A stretch of DNA of 64,000 nucleotides, taken from positions 350,783 to 414,782 of the forward strand of contig NZ_JANHLE010000001.1 of assembly GCF_028682475.1 (NCBI RefSeq), given 5' to 3'. The notes beneath the pieces were generated by a model that saw only the letters and a list, made by a program, of their open reading frames with translations, was not told the origin of the DNA and did no database searches. Below are positions 54,811 through 64,000 of this stretch, piece by piece (position 1 is the stretch's first letter; the number at the start of each line of letters is the position of its first letter). Both the position numbers and the translations under genes were made by a program. The DNA is from Pseudomonas putida. GTDB taxonomy: Bacteria; Pseudomonadota; Gammaproteobacteria; Pseudomonadales; Pseudomonadaceae.

Positions 54811-56094
54811 ATGACTGACCGTCGCACCTTTCTCAAGCAGGCCGGGCTGTTCGCCGCCAGCCTGCCGATTGCAGGTACCCTGCTGCCGCAGGCGCTGGCC
54901 ACCAGCTCACCGACACCGACCGGCAAGGACAAATGGCAGCAACTGCGCCAGCTGTTCCCGCTGGACCCGAACTACGCGCATTTCGCCAACTTCCTGGTCA
55001 CCGCCCACCCTAAACCGGTGCAGGACGCCATCGACTTCTACCGCGGCGAAATCGACCGCAATCCGGCGCACTGGGTCGACTGGGAAACCCAGATCGAATG
55101 GCAGCGCGAAGGCGAAGTGCGCGACTGGGCGGCCCGTTACCTGCAGGTCAAACCCCGGCAGATCGCCCTGACCGGCAGCACCACCGAAGGCCTGGGCATG
55201 ATCTACGGCGGCCTCAAGGTAGCGCCTGACCAGGAGATCCTGACCACCGAGCACGAGCACTACTCGACTAATAAAATTCTTGAGTTTCGTCAGCAACGCC
55301 AGGGCACCCAGGTACGCAAGCTGCGCCTGTTCCAGCAGCCACGGGAGATCTCGACCGATCAGGTGCTGAGTACCCTCGACAAGGCCATCAAACCCAACAC
55401 CCGCGTACTAGGCATGACCTGGGTGCACTCCGGCAGCGGCGTGAAGCTGCCGGTCGGCGAGATCGGCGAGCTGGTGCGCCGGCACAACCGCGAGCGCGAC
55501 GAAGAGCGGCGCATCCTCTATGTCATCGACGGCGTGCACGGTTTCGGCGTGGAGAACCAGAACTTCGCCGATTTCAACTGCGACTATTTCATTTCCGGTA
55601 CCCACAAGTGGATGTTCGGCCCGCGCGGCACCGGGATCATCTGCGCTGCCTCGGAAAAGCTGCAGCACCTGGTGCCGACCTTCGCCACCTTCTCCGAAGA
55701 CGAGGACTTCGCCACCATCATGACCCCCGGCGGCTACCACGCCTTCGAGCACCGCTGGGCGCTGGGCAAGGCGTTCGAGCTGCACCTGCAACTGGGCAAG
55801 GCCGATGTTCAGGCGCGTATCCACCAGCTCAACGACTACCTCAAGGCCCGCCTTGGCGAGCACCGGGCAATTGAACTGGTCACCCCGCTCAGCCGTGAGC
55901 ATTCGGCCGGGTTCACCTTTTTCCGCATCAAAGACCGCGACCCCGACGCCATCGCCGCCTACCTCAACGAGCAACGCATCGTCGTCGACGCTGTGCACCG
56001 CGATGTCGGCCCGGTAATCCGCATGGCGCCGGGCCTGCTCAACAACGAGCAGGAAATCGACCGGACCCTGGACCTGCTGACCCCAAAACTCTGA
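54811..56094 (+). CDS. pvdN: Pyoverdine-modifying PLP enzyme PvdN
   Basis: A 427-residue fold-type-I PLP enzyme with a Tat leader (DRRTFLKQAGLFAASLPIAG). The cofactor lysine is in ISGTHKWMFGPRG, and IDGVHGFGVENQNFADFNCD holds the aspartate that binds the pyridine ring. In other fluorescent pseudomonads PvdN turns the side-chain glutamate of periplasmic pyoverdine into succinamide. It starts 18 bases after pvdM. Confidence 0.93.
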   Translation: MTDRRTFLKQAGLFAASLPIAGTLLPQALATSSPTPTGKDKWQQLRQLFPLDPNYAHFANFLVTAHPKPVQDAIDFYRGEIDRNPAHWVDWETQIEWQREGEVRDWAARYLQVKPRQIALTGSTTEGLGMIYGGLKVAPDQEILTTEHEHYSTNKILEFRQQRQGTQVRKLRLFQQPREISTDQVLSTLDKAIKPNTRVLGMTWVHSGSGVKLPVGEIGELVRRHNRERDEERRILYVIDGVHGFGVENQNFADFNCDYFISGTHKWMFGPRGTGIICAASEKLQHLVPTFATFSEDEDFATIMTPGGYHAFEHRWALGKAFELHLQLGKADVQARIHQLNDYLKARLGEHRAIELVTPLSREHSAGFTFFRIKDRDPDAIAAYLNEQRIVVDAVHRDVGPVIRMAPGLLNNEQEIDRTLDLLTPKL

Positions 56095-56107
56095 AAAAGG
56101 CCCCGTT

Positions 56108-56974
56108 ATGATCCGCACCCTGCATCACCTGAGCCTGGCGACACTGCTCGCCGCCTGCAGCCTCCCGGCCCTTGCCGCCAGCAGCCCGGACAAACCCGGC
56201 ACGGTGTTTCGCGACTGCAAGGCCGCATGCCCGGAAATGGTCGTGCTGCCTGCCGGCAGCTTCATGATGGGCACCCCGGATGACGAAGTCGGACGCCAGC
56301 CCGATGAAAGTCCAGTGCATCAGGTGACTTTCGCCAAACCCTTCGCCATCAGTCGCTACCAGGTGACCGCCGGCGAATGGGATGCTTACCTGCGTGAGTC
56401 CGGAGCCAAGATCGCCGACGGCGACACTCGCCCCGGACGCGAGTGCAAAGCCAGTAAACCCCGCTACCCGCAGGGGCCGCGCCAACCGGCGGTATGCATG
56501 AGCTACCAGGATGCCCAGGACTATGCCGCCTGGTTGAGCCACACGACCGGCAAGCAGTACCACCTGATCAGCGAAGCTCAACGGGAATACGCCGCCCGCG
56601 CCGGTAGCAGCGGCCCCTTCCCCTTCGAACTGGACCCCGATGCCGAATACGAAATCAGCCGCAACGCCAACGTCTACGGACCCAAGGATGGCTTCAGCTT
56701 CAGCGCCCCGGTGGGCAGCTATGCCGCCAACGCCTTCGGTGTCTACGACATGCATGGCAACGTGTATGAATGGGTCGACGACTGCTACCACAGCAGCTAT
56801 GCCGATGCACCGAACAACGGCAGCGCGTGGAAACAAGTGGACTGCAAGCTGGTAGTGATCCGCGGCAATGACTGGGGTGAGGCACCGGTCTTTTCCCGCT
56901 CGGGCAATCGCAACACCAGCCTGCCCGCCAACCGGGGCGACTGGATCGGCGTTCGCCTTGCCCGTGAACTTTGA
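56108..56974 (+). CDS. pvdO: Pyoverdine maturation protein PvdO
   Basis: A 288-residue FGE-sulfatase-fold protein with a signal peptide (cleavage after ALA). VVLPAGSFMMGTPDDEVGRQ, FAISRYQVTAGEWDAYLRES and DMHGNVYEWVDDCYH are family blocks; GNRNTSLPANRGDWIGVRLA closes it. PvdO takes part in oxidising ferribactin-derived chromophore precursor in the periplasm. Third gene of pvdMNO. Confidence 0.93.
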   Translation: MIRTLHHLSLATLLAACSLPALAASSPDKPGTVFRDCKAACPEMVVLPAGSFMMGTPDDEVGRQPDESPVHQVTFAKPFAISRYQVTAGEWDAYLRESGAKIADGDTRPGRECKASKPRYPQGPRQPAVCMSYQDAQDYAAWLSHTTGKQYHLISEAQREYAARAGSSGPFPFELDPDAEYEISRNANVYGPKDGFSFSAPVGSYAANAFGVYDMHGNVYEWVDDCYHSSYADAPNNGSAWKQVDCKLVVIRGNDWGEAPVFSRSGNRNTSLPANRGDWIGVRLAREL

Positions 56975-56988
56975 GCAGTGGAAATCGG

Positions 56989-57012
56989 TAAATTCTCGCT
57001 CTGACAGCTCGT
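56989..57012 (+). promoter_or_regulatory. PvdS (iron starvation) box before pvdA
   Basis: TAAAT, 16 bases, CGT, about 80 bases before the pvdA ATG. Same spacing and distance as the box before pvdM. Indicates that pvdA-pvdE has its own iron-starvation promoter. Confidence 0.82.
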
Positions 57013-57090
57013 TCTATCGGTGTACTTGCGCAGGATCCGGGGCGCCCTTTTCCAGGGTGCCCGCCCTCGACCACCCAAGGAACCGCCCCC

Positions 57091-58425
57091 ATGAGCCAGA
57101 CCCTCTCTTGTGAAAAAATCCACGACCTGATCGGCGTCGGTTTCGGTCCTTCCAACCTGGCCCTGGCCATCGCCCTGGAAGAACTTGCCGAAACCAACGG
57201 CCACGCCCTCGACGCCCTGTTCATCGACAAACAGAGCGACTACCGCTGGCACGGCAATACCCTGGCCACCCAGAGCGAACTGCAGATTTCCTTCCTCAAA
57301 GACCTGGTGTCGTTGCGTAACCCGACCAGCCCCTACAGCTTCGTCAACTACCTGCACCAAAAGCAACGCCTGGTGGACTTCATCAACCTCGGCACCTTCT
57401 ACCCCTGCCGCCTTGAGTACAACGACTACCTGCGCTGGGCTGCCGACCACTTCGCTACCCAGGCCGTCTACGGCGAAGAAGTGGTACGCATTGAACCGGA
57501 GCTGAACAACGGCCGCATCGAGCACCTGCGCCTGATCTCCCGCGACCAGAACGGCCACGAACACACCCGTCGCGCGCGTTCCGTGGTGGTGGGCAGTGGC
57601 GGCACAGCGAAGATCCCTCAGCTGTTTTCCCCCTTCAAAGATGATGCCCGGGTGTTCCACCACTCCCAGTACCTGAACAGCCTGCAACAGTTGCCCTGCA
57701 GTGAGGGCAAGCCAATGCGCATCGCCATCATCGGCTCGGGGCAAAGCGCTGCCGAAGCGTTCATCGACCTCAATGACAGCTACCCGTCAGTCAAGGTCGA
57801 CATGATCCTGCGCGCCTCGGCGCTCAAGCCGGCCGACGACAGTCCGTTCGTCAACGAAGTGTTCGCTCCGGACTACACCGACCTGGTGTTCAACCAGCCT
57901 CACGCCGAGCGAGCCAAGCTGATCGAGGAATTCCACAACACCAACTACTCAGTGGTCGACGTCGACCTGATCGAACGTATCTACGGCATCCTCTACCGCC
58001 AGAAAGTCGCCCACCAGTTCCGTCACGCCGTCCTCTGCCGCCGCAACATCGAAGCCGCCGTGAGTACTGCCGAAGGTATCGAGCTGACCCTGCGCGACCT
58101 GGCCACCGACGTTCGCCAGACTCATCGCTACGATGCAGTGATCCTCGCCACTGGCTACGAACGTCGCTCCCACCGCGACCTGCTGGCGCCGCTGCAACAG
58201 CATTTCCAGGACTTCGAAGTTGACCGCCACTATCGCGCGCTGGCCACCCCGGAGCTCAATGCCGCCGTCTACCTGCAAGGGTTCTGTGAAGCCTCCCATG
58301 GTTTGAGTGACACCCTGCTGTCGGTGCTGCCGGTACGTGCTGCGGAAATCGGCCAGTCGCTGTACCAGAGCCTGGCCCGCGCCCACGTTGGCACGCGAGA
58401 AACTGTCGCCCTCACTCGCGCCTGA
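57091..58425 (+). CDS. pvdA: L-ornithine N5-monooxygenase
   Basis: A 444-residue flavin monooxygenase that makes N5-hydroxyornithine for pyoverdine. FAD-binding LIGVGFGPSNLALAIALEEL (residues 13-32), NADPH-binding IIGSGQSAAEAFIDLNDSYP, and the C-terminal VILATGYERRSHRDLL are all in place. ATG follows an iron-starvation promoter, and pvdE starts 13 bases after the stop. Confidence 0.96.
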   Translation: MSQTLSCEKIHDLIGVGFGPSNLALAIALEELAETNGHALDALFIDKQSDYRWHGNTLATQSELQISFLKDLVSLRNPTSPYSFVNYLHQKQRLVDFINLGTFYPCRLEYNDYLRWAADHFATQAVYGEEVVRIEPELNNGRIEHLRLISRDQNGHEHTRRARSVVVGSGGTAKIPQLFSPFKDDARVFHHSQYLNSLQQLPCSEGKPMRIAIIGSGQSAAEAFIDLNDSYPSVKVDMILRASALKPADDSPFVNEVFAPDYTDLVFNQPHAERAKLIEEFHNTNYSVVDVDLIERIYGILYRQKVAHQFRHAVLCRRNIEAAVSTAEGIELTLRDLATDVRQTHRYDAVILATGYERRSHRDLLAPLQQHFQDFEVDRHYRALATPELNAAVYLQGFCEASHGLSDTLLSVLPVRAAEIGQSLYQSLARAHVGTRETVALTRA

Positions 58426-58438
58426 GCAGGAACTCTCA

Positions 58439-60088
58439 ATGACCAAGCAACCACGCGGGGCGCTGCGCGAGCTGTTTGCCCTGCTCAAACCCTTCTGGCC
58501 GGTGGTCGGCGTATCGATCGTTCTGGGTATGGTCGGTGGCCTGAGCGTGACCGTGCTGCTGGCCACCATCAACACTGCCCTGCATGCTGAAGCGGGGCTG
58601 AGCGCTGCGCTGGTGGGGCTGTTCGCCGGACTGTGCCTGCTGGCCTTGCTCAGTTCAATCCTGTCGGATATCGGCACCAACTATGTTGGCCAGCACATCA
58701 TCGCAACCCTGCGCACATCCCTGGGCGAGAAGGTGCTGTCAGCGCCTATCGCGCAAATCGAGCGTTATCGCAGCCATCGGCTGATCCCGGTCCTGACCCA
58801 TGACGTCGACACCATCAGCGACTTTGCCTTTGCCTTTGCGCCACTGGCCATTTCGCTGACGGTCACCCTCGGCTGCCTGGGCTACCTGGCCATGTTGTCG
58901 TTGCCGATGTTCCTCATGATGCTGGTCGCCATCGCCATCGGCATTAGCGCCCAGTACATCGCCCGGGCCAAAGGGATCAAAGGTTTTCTTGCCGCCCGCG
59001 ACGCCGAGGACGAACTGCAAAAGCACTACAGCGCAATTGCCGAAGGGGCCAAGGAGCTGCGTATCCACCGGCCGCGCCGGCAACGCATGTTCGTCAACCG
59101 CATTCAGCAGACTGCCAACGCTATTCGCGATACACAGGTTCGTTCGATCAATGTGTTTGTCATCGCCAAGAGCTTCGGCTCGATGCTGTTCTTCGTGGTC
59201 ATCGGCCTGGCGCTGGCGCTGCAGTCGTTGTGGCCATCCGCTGACAAGACAGTGATGAGCGGCTTCGTGCTGGTGCTGCTGTACATGAAAGGCCCGCTGG
59301 AACACCTGGTCGTAACCCTGCCGATCATCAGCCGTGCGCAGATTGCCTTCCGGCGCATAGCCGAACTCTCCGAGCAGTTCTCCTCGCCTGAGCCGCACCT
59401 GCTGCTCGACGACCAGGGCAGCGCCCAGAAAAGCCTGCGCAGCCTTGAATTGAAGAACGTCTGCTATGCGTTCCCAGCGGTGGACGATAACCCGCCCTTT
59501 CGTCTGGGACCGCTGAATCTGTCAATCGACCAGGGCGAAATCGTCTTCATTGTCGGCGAGAACGGTTGCGGCAAAACCACGCTGATCAAATTGCTGCTGG
59601 GGCTGTACTCGCCGCAATCGGGAGAAATCCTCCTCGATGGCGTCCCTGTCAACAGCCAGACCCGCGATGACTACCGGCAGCTGTTCACCACCATCTTCGC
59701 CGACTACTACCTGTTCGACGATGTGGTCCAGGGTGACCAGCCTATTCCGGAGGATGCCAATCAGTACCTGCAACGCCTGGAAATCGGTCACAAGGTCAGT
59801 GTCCAGGACGGCAGATTCAGCACCACCGACCTCTCCACCGGCCAACGCAAGCGCCTGGCCCTGATCAATGCCTGGCTCGAACAGCGTCCAGTACTGGTGT
59901 TCGACGAGTGGGCAGCCGACCAGGATCCGACGTTCCGCCGCATCTTTTACACCGAGTTACTGCCCGACCTCAAACGCCTGGGCAAGACCATCATCGTCAT
60001 CTCCCACGATGACCGCTACTTCGATGTCGCAGACCAGTTGGTGACCATGAAGGCGGGGCATGTCATCAGCGAAAAAGCGCCGGCTTGA
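58439..60088 (+). CDS. pvdE: Pyoverdine precursor exporter PvdE
   Basis: A 549-residue ABC exporter with fused membrane and ATPase domains (cyclic-peptide exporter family). Six helices lie in the first 300 residues; the ATPase has Walker A VGENGCGKTTLIKLLLG, signature DLSTGQRKRLALINAWL and Walker B VLVFDEWAADQDP. It moves ferribactin from cytosol to periplasm. The length equals that of known PvdE. Confidence 0.95.
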   Translation: MTKQPRGALRELFALLKPFWPVVGVSIVLGMVGGLSVTVLLATINTALHAEAGLSAALVGLFAGLCLLALLSSILSDIGTNYVGQHIIATLRTSLGEKVLSAPIAQIERYRSHRLIPVLTHDVDTISDFAFAFAPLAISLTVTLGCLGYLAMLSLPMFLMMLVAIAIGISAQYIARAKGIKGFLAARDAEDELQKHYSAIAEGAKELRIHRPRRQRMFVNRIQQTANAIRDTQVRSINVFVIAKSFGSMLFFVVIGLALALQSLWPSADKTVMSGFVLVLLYMKGPLEHLVVTLPIISRAQIAFRRIAELSEQFSSPEPHLLLDDQGSAQKSLRSLELKNVCYAFPAVDDNPPFRLGPLNLSIDQGEIVFIVGENGCGKTTLIKLLLGLYSPQSGEILLDGVPVNSQTRDDYRQLFTTIFADYYLFDDVVQGDQPIPEDANQYLQRLEIGHKVSVQDGRFSTTDLSTGQRKRLALINAWLEQRPVLVFDEWAADQDPTFRRIFYTELLPDLKRLGKTIIVISHDDRYFDVADQLVTMKAGHVISEKAPA

Positions 60089-60149
60089 TCAGTTACGGCC
60101 CACCGAAAAACCTCTTGGCCATTTTTCCTGGGTCGTGAGCCTTACTTTT

Positions 60150-60168
60150 AATAACAATTCTCAATAAC
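60150..60168 (+). promoter_or_regulatory. Fur-box-like site before fpvA
   Basis: AATAACAATTCTCAATAAC matches the 19-base Fur consensus at about 12 positions and lies 27 bases before the fpvA ATG. No iron-starvation (TAAAT-N16-CGT) box was found in this gap. Confidence 0.55.
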
Positions 60169-60195
60169 ATCTGCCTACACTTGACGGATAATACG

Positions 60196-62637
60196 ATGTT
60201 CAACAAACCTTCCCGGGGCCTTGGTCTCAAGCGTGTCAGCAAACCTGTCAATCGTACTGTGCTCTCCCTGGGAGCGGCCATTGCCTTGGCCTATGCGTCT
60301 CAGAGCCTCGCCGATCCGGTCGATCTGAACATCCCTGCGCAACCGCTTTCCCAGGCGCTGCAAGAATTGGGCAAACAAGCCAACCTGCAGATCCTGTACA
60401 GCCCGGAGTCGGTGCGCGACACGCGCACCAGCGCCGTGAAGGGCCATCTGGAACCCAGTGAAGCACTGGAGCGCCTGTTGCGCGGCACCGGGATTCGTTA
60501 CCAGCTCAATGGCAACACGGTCATCCTCAATGCACCGTCCAGCGACAGCGCGGCCATCAACCTGGACAACGTCCTGATCAACAGCCGGATCGATAGCGCC
60601 ACCACCGAAGGCACCCACTCCTATGCCTCGCCGGTAACCTCCATCGGCAAGGGCGTAAAAAACATCAAGGACATTCCCCAAGCCGTCAGCGTGGTCACCC
60701 AGCGGCGCATGCAGGAGCAGGACATCACCAATGTCACCGAGGCCCTGCTGGCCTCCCCCGGCATTACCGCGGTGCCATCGTTCACCGGCTATCAGTTCTA
60801 TTCCCGTGGCTTTTTCATTAACAGCTTCCAGTACGACGGCGTTCCGCTGGAGCGTCAACTCTACGCGCGGGGATCGAGCTTTGGTGGACAAACCGCCATC
60901 CTTGATCGCGTCGAAGTACTACGCGGCCCACAAGGGCTGCTGGAGGGTGGTGGTGATCCATCGGGGGCAGTCAACCTGGTGCGCAAACGTCCCACCTTTG
61001 ATCCGCAGGTCAATCTGACAGCCAAGGCCGGTTCATGGGATCGTTATGGCGCCCAGGTCGATGTCGCCGGCCCGCTGGATGAGCAACGCAAGTTGCGCGG
61101 CCGGGTGGTAATGGACTACGACACCGCCAATTCCTTCGTCAACTACGTCGGTTCCGATAACCAGACCCTCTACGCGGCCCTGGACTACGACCTGACGCCG
61201 GACACCACGATCGGTGTCGGCTACAGCCACGAGCGTGTGGATGCCACCCCGAACTTCATGGGCATTCCCAACTTCACCAACGGCTCGATGCCTTCGCTGG
61301 ACCGCTCGACCTACCTGGGCACCACTTGGGATAACTGGGACAAGACCCAGGACACCTACTACCTGGATATCACCCATCAGCTCAACGACACCTGGAAACT
61401 CAAGGGCACCTTCATCAACGCCCGCGAATTCAACGACTTCAAGTACCTGCAACGCCGTGGCCGCATGGGCCCGGGCAGCACACTGGTGGGCGACGCCTAT
61501 GTGTTCGACTACTTCTCCGATCACTGGGGTGGCGATATCAATGCCACCGGTGACCTGGAGCTGTTCGAGCGCAAGCTTGGCCTGACGGTGGGTACCAACT
61601 ACTCCAAACTCAAGAGTCATGATGTCTGGGGGGCCCGCTACAACTACGTCAGACCGATCAACATCTTCGACTATGTGCCCAACGACGTAGAGCCGAGCGA
61701 TGACTCCATCTATTCGGCAAACAAATGGGACGATGCCTATGACTCGACCCAGAAAGGTATCTACGGTGTTGCCAACTACGAGCTGACCGAGTCGCTGTCC
61801 TTTATCCTCGGCGCCCGGGTTTCCGATTTCAGGACCGTGTTCACCTCCGATGGCCCGTGGGGTGCGAGCAAGAGCGAAGCGCAGAAGAACGGCAAGGTCA
61901 CGCCCTACACCGGCCTGGTATACAAGCTCGACCCGAACTGGAGCGCCTACGCCAGTTACACCGAAATCTTCAAGCCGCAGACCCAGCGCAGCGCCGCAGG
62001 CAACATCCTCGACCCGCGTACTGGCAAGAGCTATGAAGTCGGCCTCAAGGGTGAGCATAAGGATGGTCGCCTGATCACCTCGTTCTCCCTGTACCAGATG
62101 GAACAGGACAACATTCCGATGCCTGATTCATCAGTGTCGTCGATCATTGCCAACGCCAATTGCAGCGGCACTTGCTACATTCCTTCGGGCACCATCCAGA
62201 GCCGCGGCTTTGAGGCCGAAGTCAGTGGTGAAGTACTGGACGGCCTGCAACTTTATGCGGGCTACACGTTGAACCTGCTCAAGTACAAGGATGAAGAGCC
62301 AGCAGTGGCCGGCAACATCTCCGCCAACACCCAGACGCCCAAACATATCCTGCGCACCTGGGCCAACTACCAGTTGCCAGGCAACTGGAGCAACGTGTCG
62401 ATCGGCGGTGGGGTGAACACCCAGAGCTCCGCTTCGGGTTTTGGCTACTACGGTCGCAACCAGGGTGGTTACTCGATCTGGAATGGTCGTATTGCCTACC
62501 AGATCGACAAGAACTTTTCGGCGTCCGTCAACATCAACAACATCTTCGACAAGAAGTACTACCAGGCCATCGACTACGATCACAACTTCTACGGCGATCC
62601 TCGCAACACACTGCTGACCTTGAAGTACAGCTACTAA
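60196..62637 (+). CDS. fpvA: Ferripyoverdine TonB-dependent receptor
   Basis: An 813-residue outer-membrane siderophore receptor. After the signal peptide comes an STN signalling domain (DLNIPAQPLSQALQELGKQA, about residues 45-120), meaning it can signal to an anti-sigma factor. Then the plug (IPQAVSVVTQRRMQEQDITN; QTAILDRVEVLRGPQGLLEG) and a barrel ending NTLLTLKYSY. Takes up ferripyoverdine; strain specificity cannot be told. The chosen ATG is better than the upstream TTG, though its ribosome binding site is weak. Confidence 0.92.
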   Translation: MFNKPSRGLGLKRVSKPVNRTVLSLGAAIALAYASQSLADPVDLNIPAQPLSQALQELGKQANLQILYSPESVRDTRTSAVKGHLEPSEALERLLRGTGIRYQLNGNTVILNAPSSDSAAINLDNVLINSRIDSATTEGTHSYASPVTSIGKGVKNIKDIPQAVSVVTQRRMQEQDITNVTEALLASPGITAVPSFTGYQFYSRGFFINSFQYDGVPLERQLYARGSSFGGQTAILDRVEVLRGPQGLLEGGGDPSGAVNLVRKRPTFDPQVNLTAKAGSWDRYGAQVDVAGPLDEQRKLRGRVVMDYDTANSFVNYVGSDNQTLYAALDYDLTPDTTIGVGYSHERVDATPNFMGIPNFTNGSMPSLDRSTYLGTTWDNWDKTQDTYYLDITHQLNDTWKLKGTFINAREFNDFKYLQRRGRMGPGSTLVGDAYVFDYFSDHWGGDINATGDLELFERKLGLTVGTNYSKLKSHDVWGARYNYVRPINIFDYVPNDVEPSDDSIYSANKWDDAYDSTQKGIYGVANYELTESLSFILGARVSDFRTVFTSDGPWGASKSEAQKNGKVTPYTGLVYKLDPNWSAYASYTEIFKPQTQRSAAGNILDPRTGKSYEVGLKGEHKDGRLITSFSLYQMEQDNIPMPDSSVSSIIANANCSGTCYIPSGTIQSRGFEAEVSGEVLDGLQLYAGYTLNLLKYKDEEPAVAGNISANTQTPKHILRTWANYQLPGNWSNVSIGGGVNTQSSASGFGYYGRNQGGYSIWNGRIAYQIDKNFSASVNINNIFDKKYYQAIDYDHNFYGDPRNTLLTLKYSY

Positions 62638-62684
62638 GCCACCCGTCTGGACGCCTGGCGCTGATGCCAGGCTCTCCTCTGCTC

Positions 62685-62714
62685 AATGCCGGTCTGTGCT
62701 GACCGGCATTTTTT
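62685..62714 (+). terminator. Terminator of fpvA
   Basis: AATGCCGGTC and GACCGGCATT form a perfect 10-bp stem with loop TGTGCT, followed by TTTT, 47 bases after the fpvA stop. Confidence 0.9.
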
Positions 62715-62790
62715 ATGCCTCAAGAAACCCTTCGCCAACCGATGCCGGGGCTGTTGTGCAGCCCCGGCGAAGGTTGACAGCAGAGACCTG

Positions 62791-64000
62791 TCAGCCGGGC
62801 ATCCGGCTCAAGGCCAGCGCCATGGCAAGCGACTCAAGCAACTGCCGACTGTTGATGATCTGATCGTGATTGCACGGCAACACCTGCGAAAGGCCTTGCC
62901 TGGTTGCGCCCAACGCTTGCGCCAAGGTCGCTTCGATCAGTTGAACCAGGTCGTTCGACTTGTCGCTGCCTGCCCACCAGCAGGACGGCGACACCTGGGT
63001 CGCTTCATACTGGAACGACTCGAGCAAGGCATCGAGCCGTGGCTTCAAGGTCAGCGCATTGTCGAGATCCTTGTTCTGCAGGATCAGCCCTTCAATCAAC
63101 CCATAATGCTCGGGAATCTGCGCACTGGCCCAATCCAGCACCTGACGGTAGGCCTGTTCCAGCGTCAGACCGTGCAGGGTTTCGGCCAGCGCCTGAAGCG
63201 CCTGCGCCTGCTCCGGGAACAGCATCGACAGCAACGCCAGCCGTGATGCGTGTTCGTCTGGCGCGACCGGGGGGTTGCCCTTGCGTTCATCCACCAGGTC
63301 CCAGAAAGGCCGGACCTCACGCGGTGGCGGTGCATCGAGCAGGCCCAGAAAAGCGACCTGATGACCGGCAAGTTCCAGCTGCCTGGCCACACTCATCGCG
63401 ATGTTGCCCCCCAACGACCAACCCAGCAGGTAGAACGGACCTTGCGCCTGTGCCGCGAGCAGCTCACGGGTGTAGCGCTGGATCATCAACTGCCAACTGG
63501 TGTCCTGCCATTTGCCGAGGACAAAGGCTTCGCACACTACCCCCTGCACAGCCCATTGATCCTTCAAGGCCTGGGCCAATGGCTGGTAGCAATACACCGA
63601 TCCATAGCTTGGGTGGAAACAGAACAGCTGCGGGTTGCGACCGGCGTCACCCGCCAGCGGTACCAACAGTGTGGCGCTGGCGTCGTCCTGGCCTTGCAGA
63701 TGGCGAGCAAGTCCGGCCAAGGTTGGATCACTCATGAAACGACTCAACGCCACCTCGACACCAAAATTTCGGCGTATACGATCGAGCAGGGTCAGGGAAA
63801 GCAGCGAGTGCCCACCCAGCTCGAAGAAGTTATCCGTGCGTCCAACCCGCGTCCCCCCCAGCACCTGGGCCCAGAGTGCGGCCAAGGCCTGCTCCAGGTC
63901 ACCCTCTGGCTCGACGTAGTCCTCCTTCGCCTGCGCCTCGAAGGCCGGCAGCGCCTTGCGCTCCAGCTTACCGTTGGGGCTCAGCGGCATCCGCTCCAGT
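62791..64000 (-). CDS. Pyoverdine NRPS, C-terminal part with thioesterase
   Basis: The last 403 codons of a large non-ribosomal peptide synthetase; its start lies beyond the window. Domains in order: end of an adenylation domain (A10 motif PLSPNGKLERKALP), a carrier domain with the phosphopantetheine serine in LGGHSLLSL, and a thioesterase with GWSLGG. The thioesterase ends the assembly line, so this is the terminal pyoverdine module (PvdD/PpsD type). It converges on fpvA. Which amino acid the module adds cannot be judged from this part. Confidence 0.93.
   Translation of the reverse strand, partial: LERMPLSPNGKLERKALPAFEAQAKEDYVEPEGDLEQALAALWAQVLGGTRVGRTDNFFELGGHSLLSLTLLDRIRRNFGVEVALSRFMSDPTLAGLARHLQGQDDASATLLVPLAGDAGRNPQLFCFHPSYGSVYCYQPLAQALKDQWAVQGVVCEAFVLGKWQDTSWQLMIQRYTRELLAAQAQGPFYLLGWSLGGNIAMSVARQLELAGHQVAFLGLLDAPPPREVRPFWDLVDERKGNPPVAPDEHASRLALLSMLFPEQAQALQALAETLHGLTLEQAYRQVLDWASAQIPEHYGLIEGLILQNKDLDNALTLKPRLDALLESFQYEATQVSPSCWWAGSDKSNDLVQLIEATLAQALGATRQGLSQVLPCNHDQIINSRQLLESLAMALALSRMPG

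Overview
The window reads as a chromosomal segment of a fluorescent Pseudomonas, most likely of the P. putida group. Supporting this are the high GC content with strong GC3 bias, many P. putida-type REP palindromes (core GTGGGAGCGGGCTTGCCCC), a rbs-ansB gene order like that of KT2440 (recalled, not searched), a complete paa (pha) phenylacetate cluster and part of a pyoverdine locus.

Layout. 1-5.1 kb: ribose operon rbsBACRK on the minus strand (rbsK cut by the window edge) with a perfect LacI-family operator in front of rbsB. 5.4-8.9 kb: periplasmic glutaminase-asparaginase, an apparently LexA-controlled DUF1654-endonuclease I pair, an HD-domain hydrolase, an internally deleted GNAT acetyltransferase and a SPOR lipoprotein. 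9.03 kb: a tRNA-Val(GAC) gene. 9.2-20 kb: outer-membrane barrel, chemoreceptor, a five-gene tryptophan-tryptophylquinone (TTQ) aromatic amine dehydrogenase operon, then on the minus strand feaR, a cytochrome c and a phenylacetaldehyde dehydrogenase. 20-39.3 kb: phenylacetate catabolism, with paaX, paaY and an extra paaN on the minus strand and paaFGHIJK, paaABCDE, DUF485-permease-porin and paaZ on the plus strand. 40.05 kb: a second, identical tRNA-Val(GAC). 40-52 kb: housekeeping and accessory genes (PuuB-like oxidase, inactive C39-like lipoprotein, TerC, NhaR, MFS, SstT, YceH, SdhL, a low-GC glycosyltransferase-like gene, PbpG). 52.4-53.3 kb: a large imperfect inverted repeat. 53.4-64 kb: pyoverdine genes pvdMNO, pvdA-pvdE, fpvA and the 3' end of an NRPS gene with thioesterase.

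The main story is the block between the two tRNA-Val genes. It could carry an aromatic amine such as 2-phenylethylamine or tyramine from sensing (chemoreceptor) and entry (porin), through periplasmic TTQ oxidation with electron transfer to cytochromes c, cytosolic oxidation of the aldehyde, to CoA ligation, ring epoxidation, ring opening and beta-oxidation. Three promoter regions in the amine part (before the porin, before the dehydrogenase operon, and before cytochrome c-feaB) carry the same element, two TGGCA half-sites exactly 21 bp apart. This matches a tandem AraC-family site and suggests one FeaR regulon. The paa promoters share a different element, TGTATC, placed as expected for PaaX operators. 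No mauG or mauF homologue is visible beside the TTQ enzyme, so its maturation route is open.

All gene calls come from reading the translations and motifs; no database search was run.
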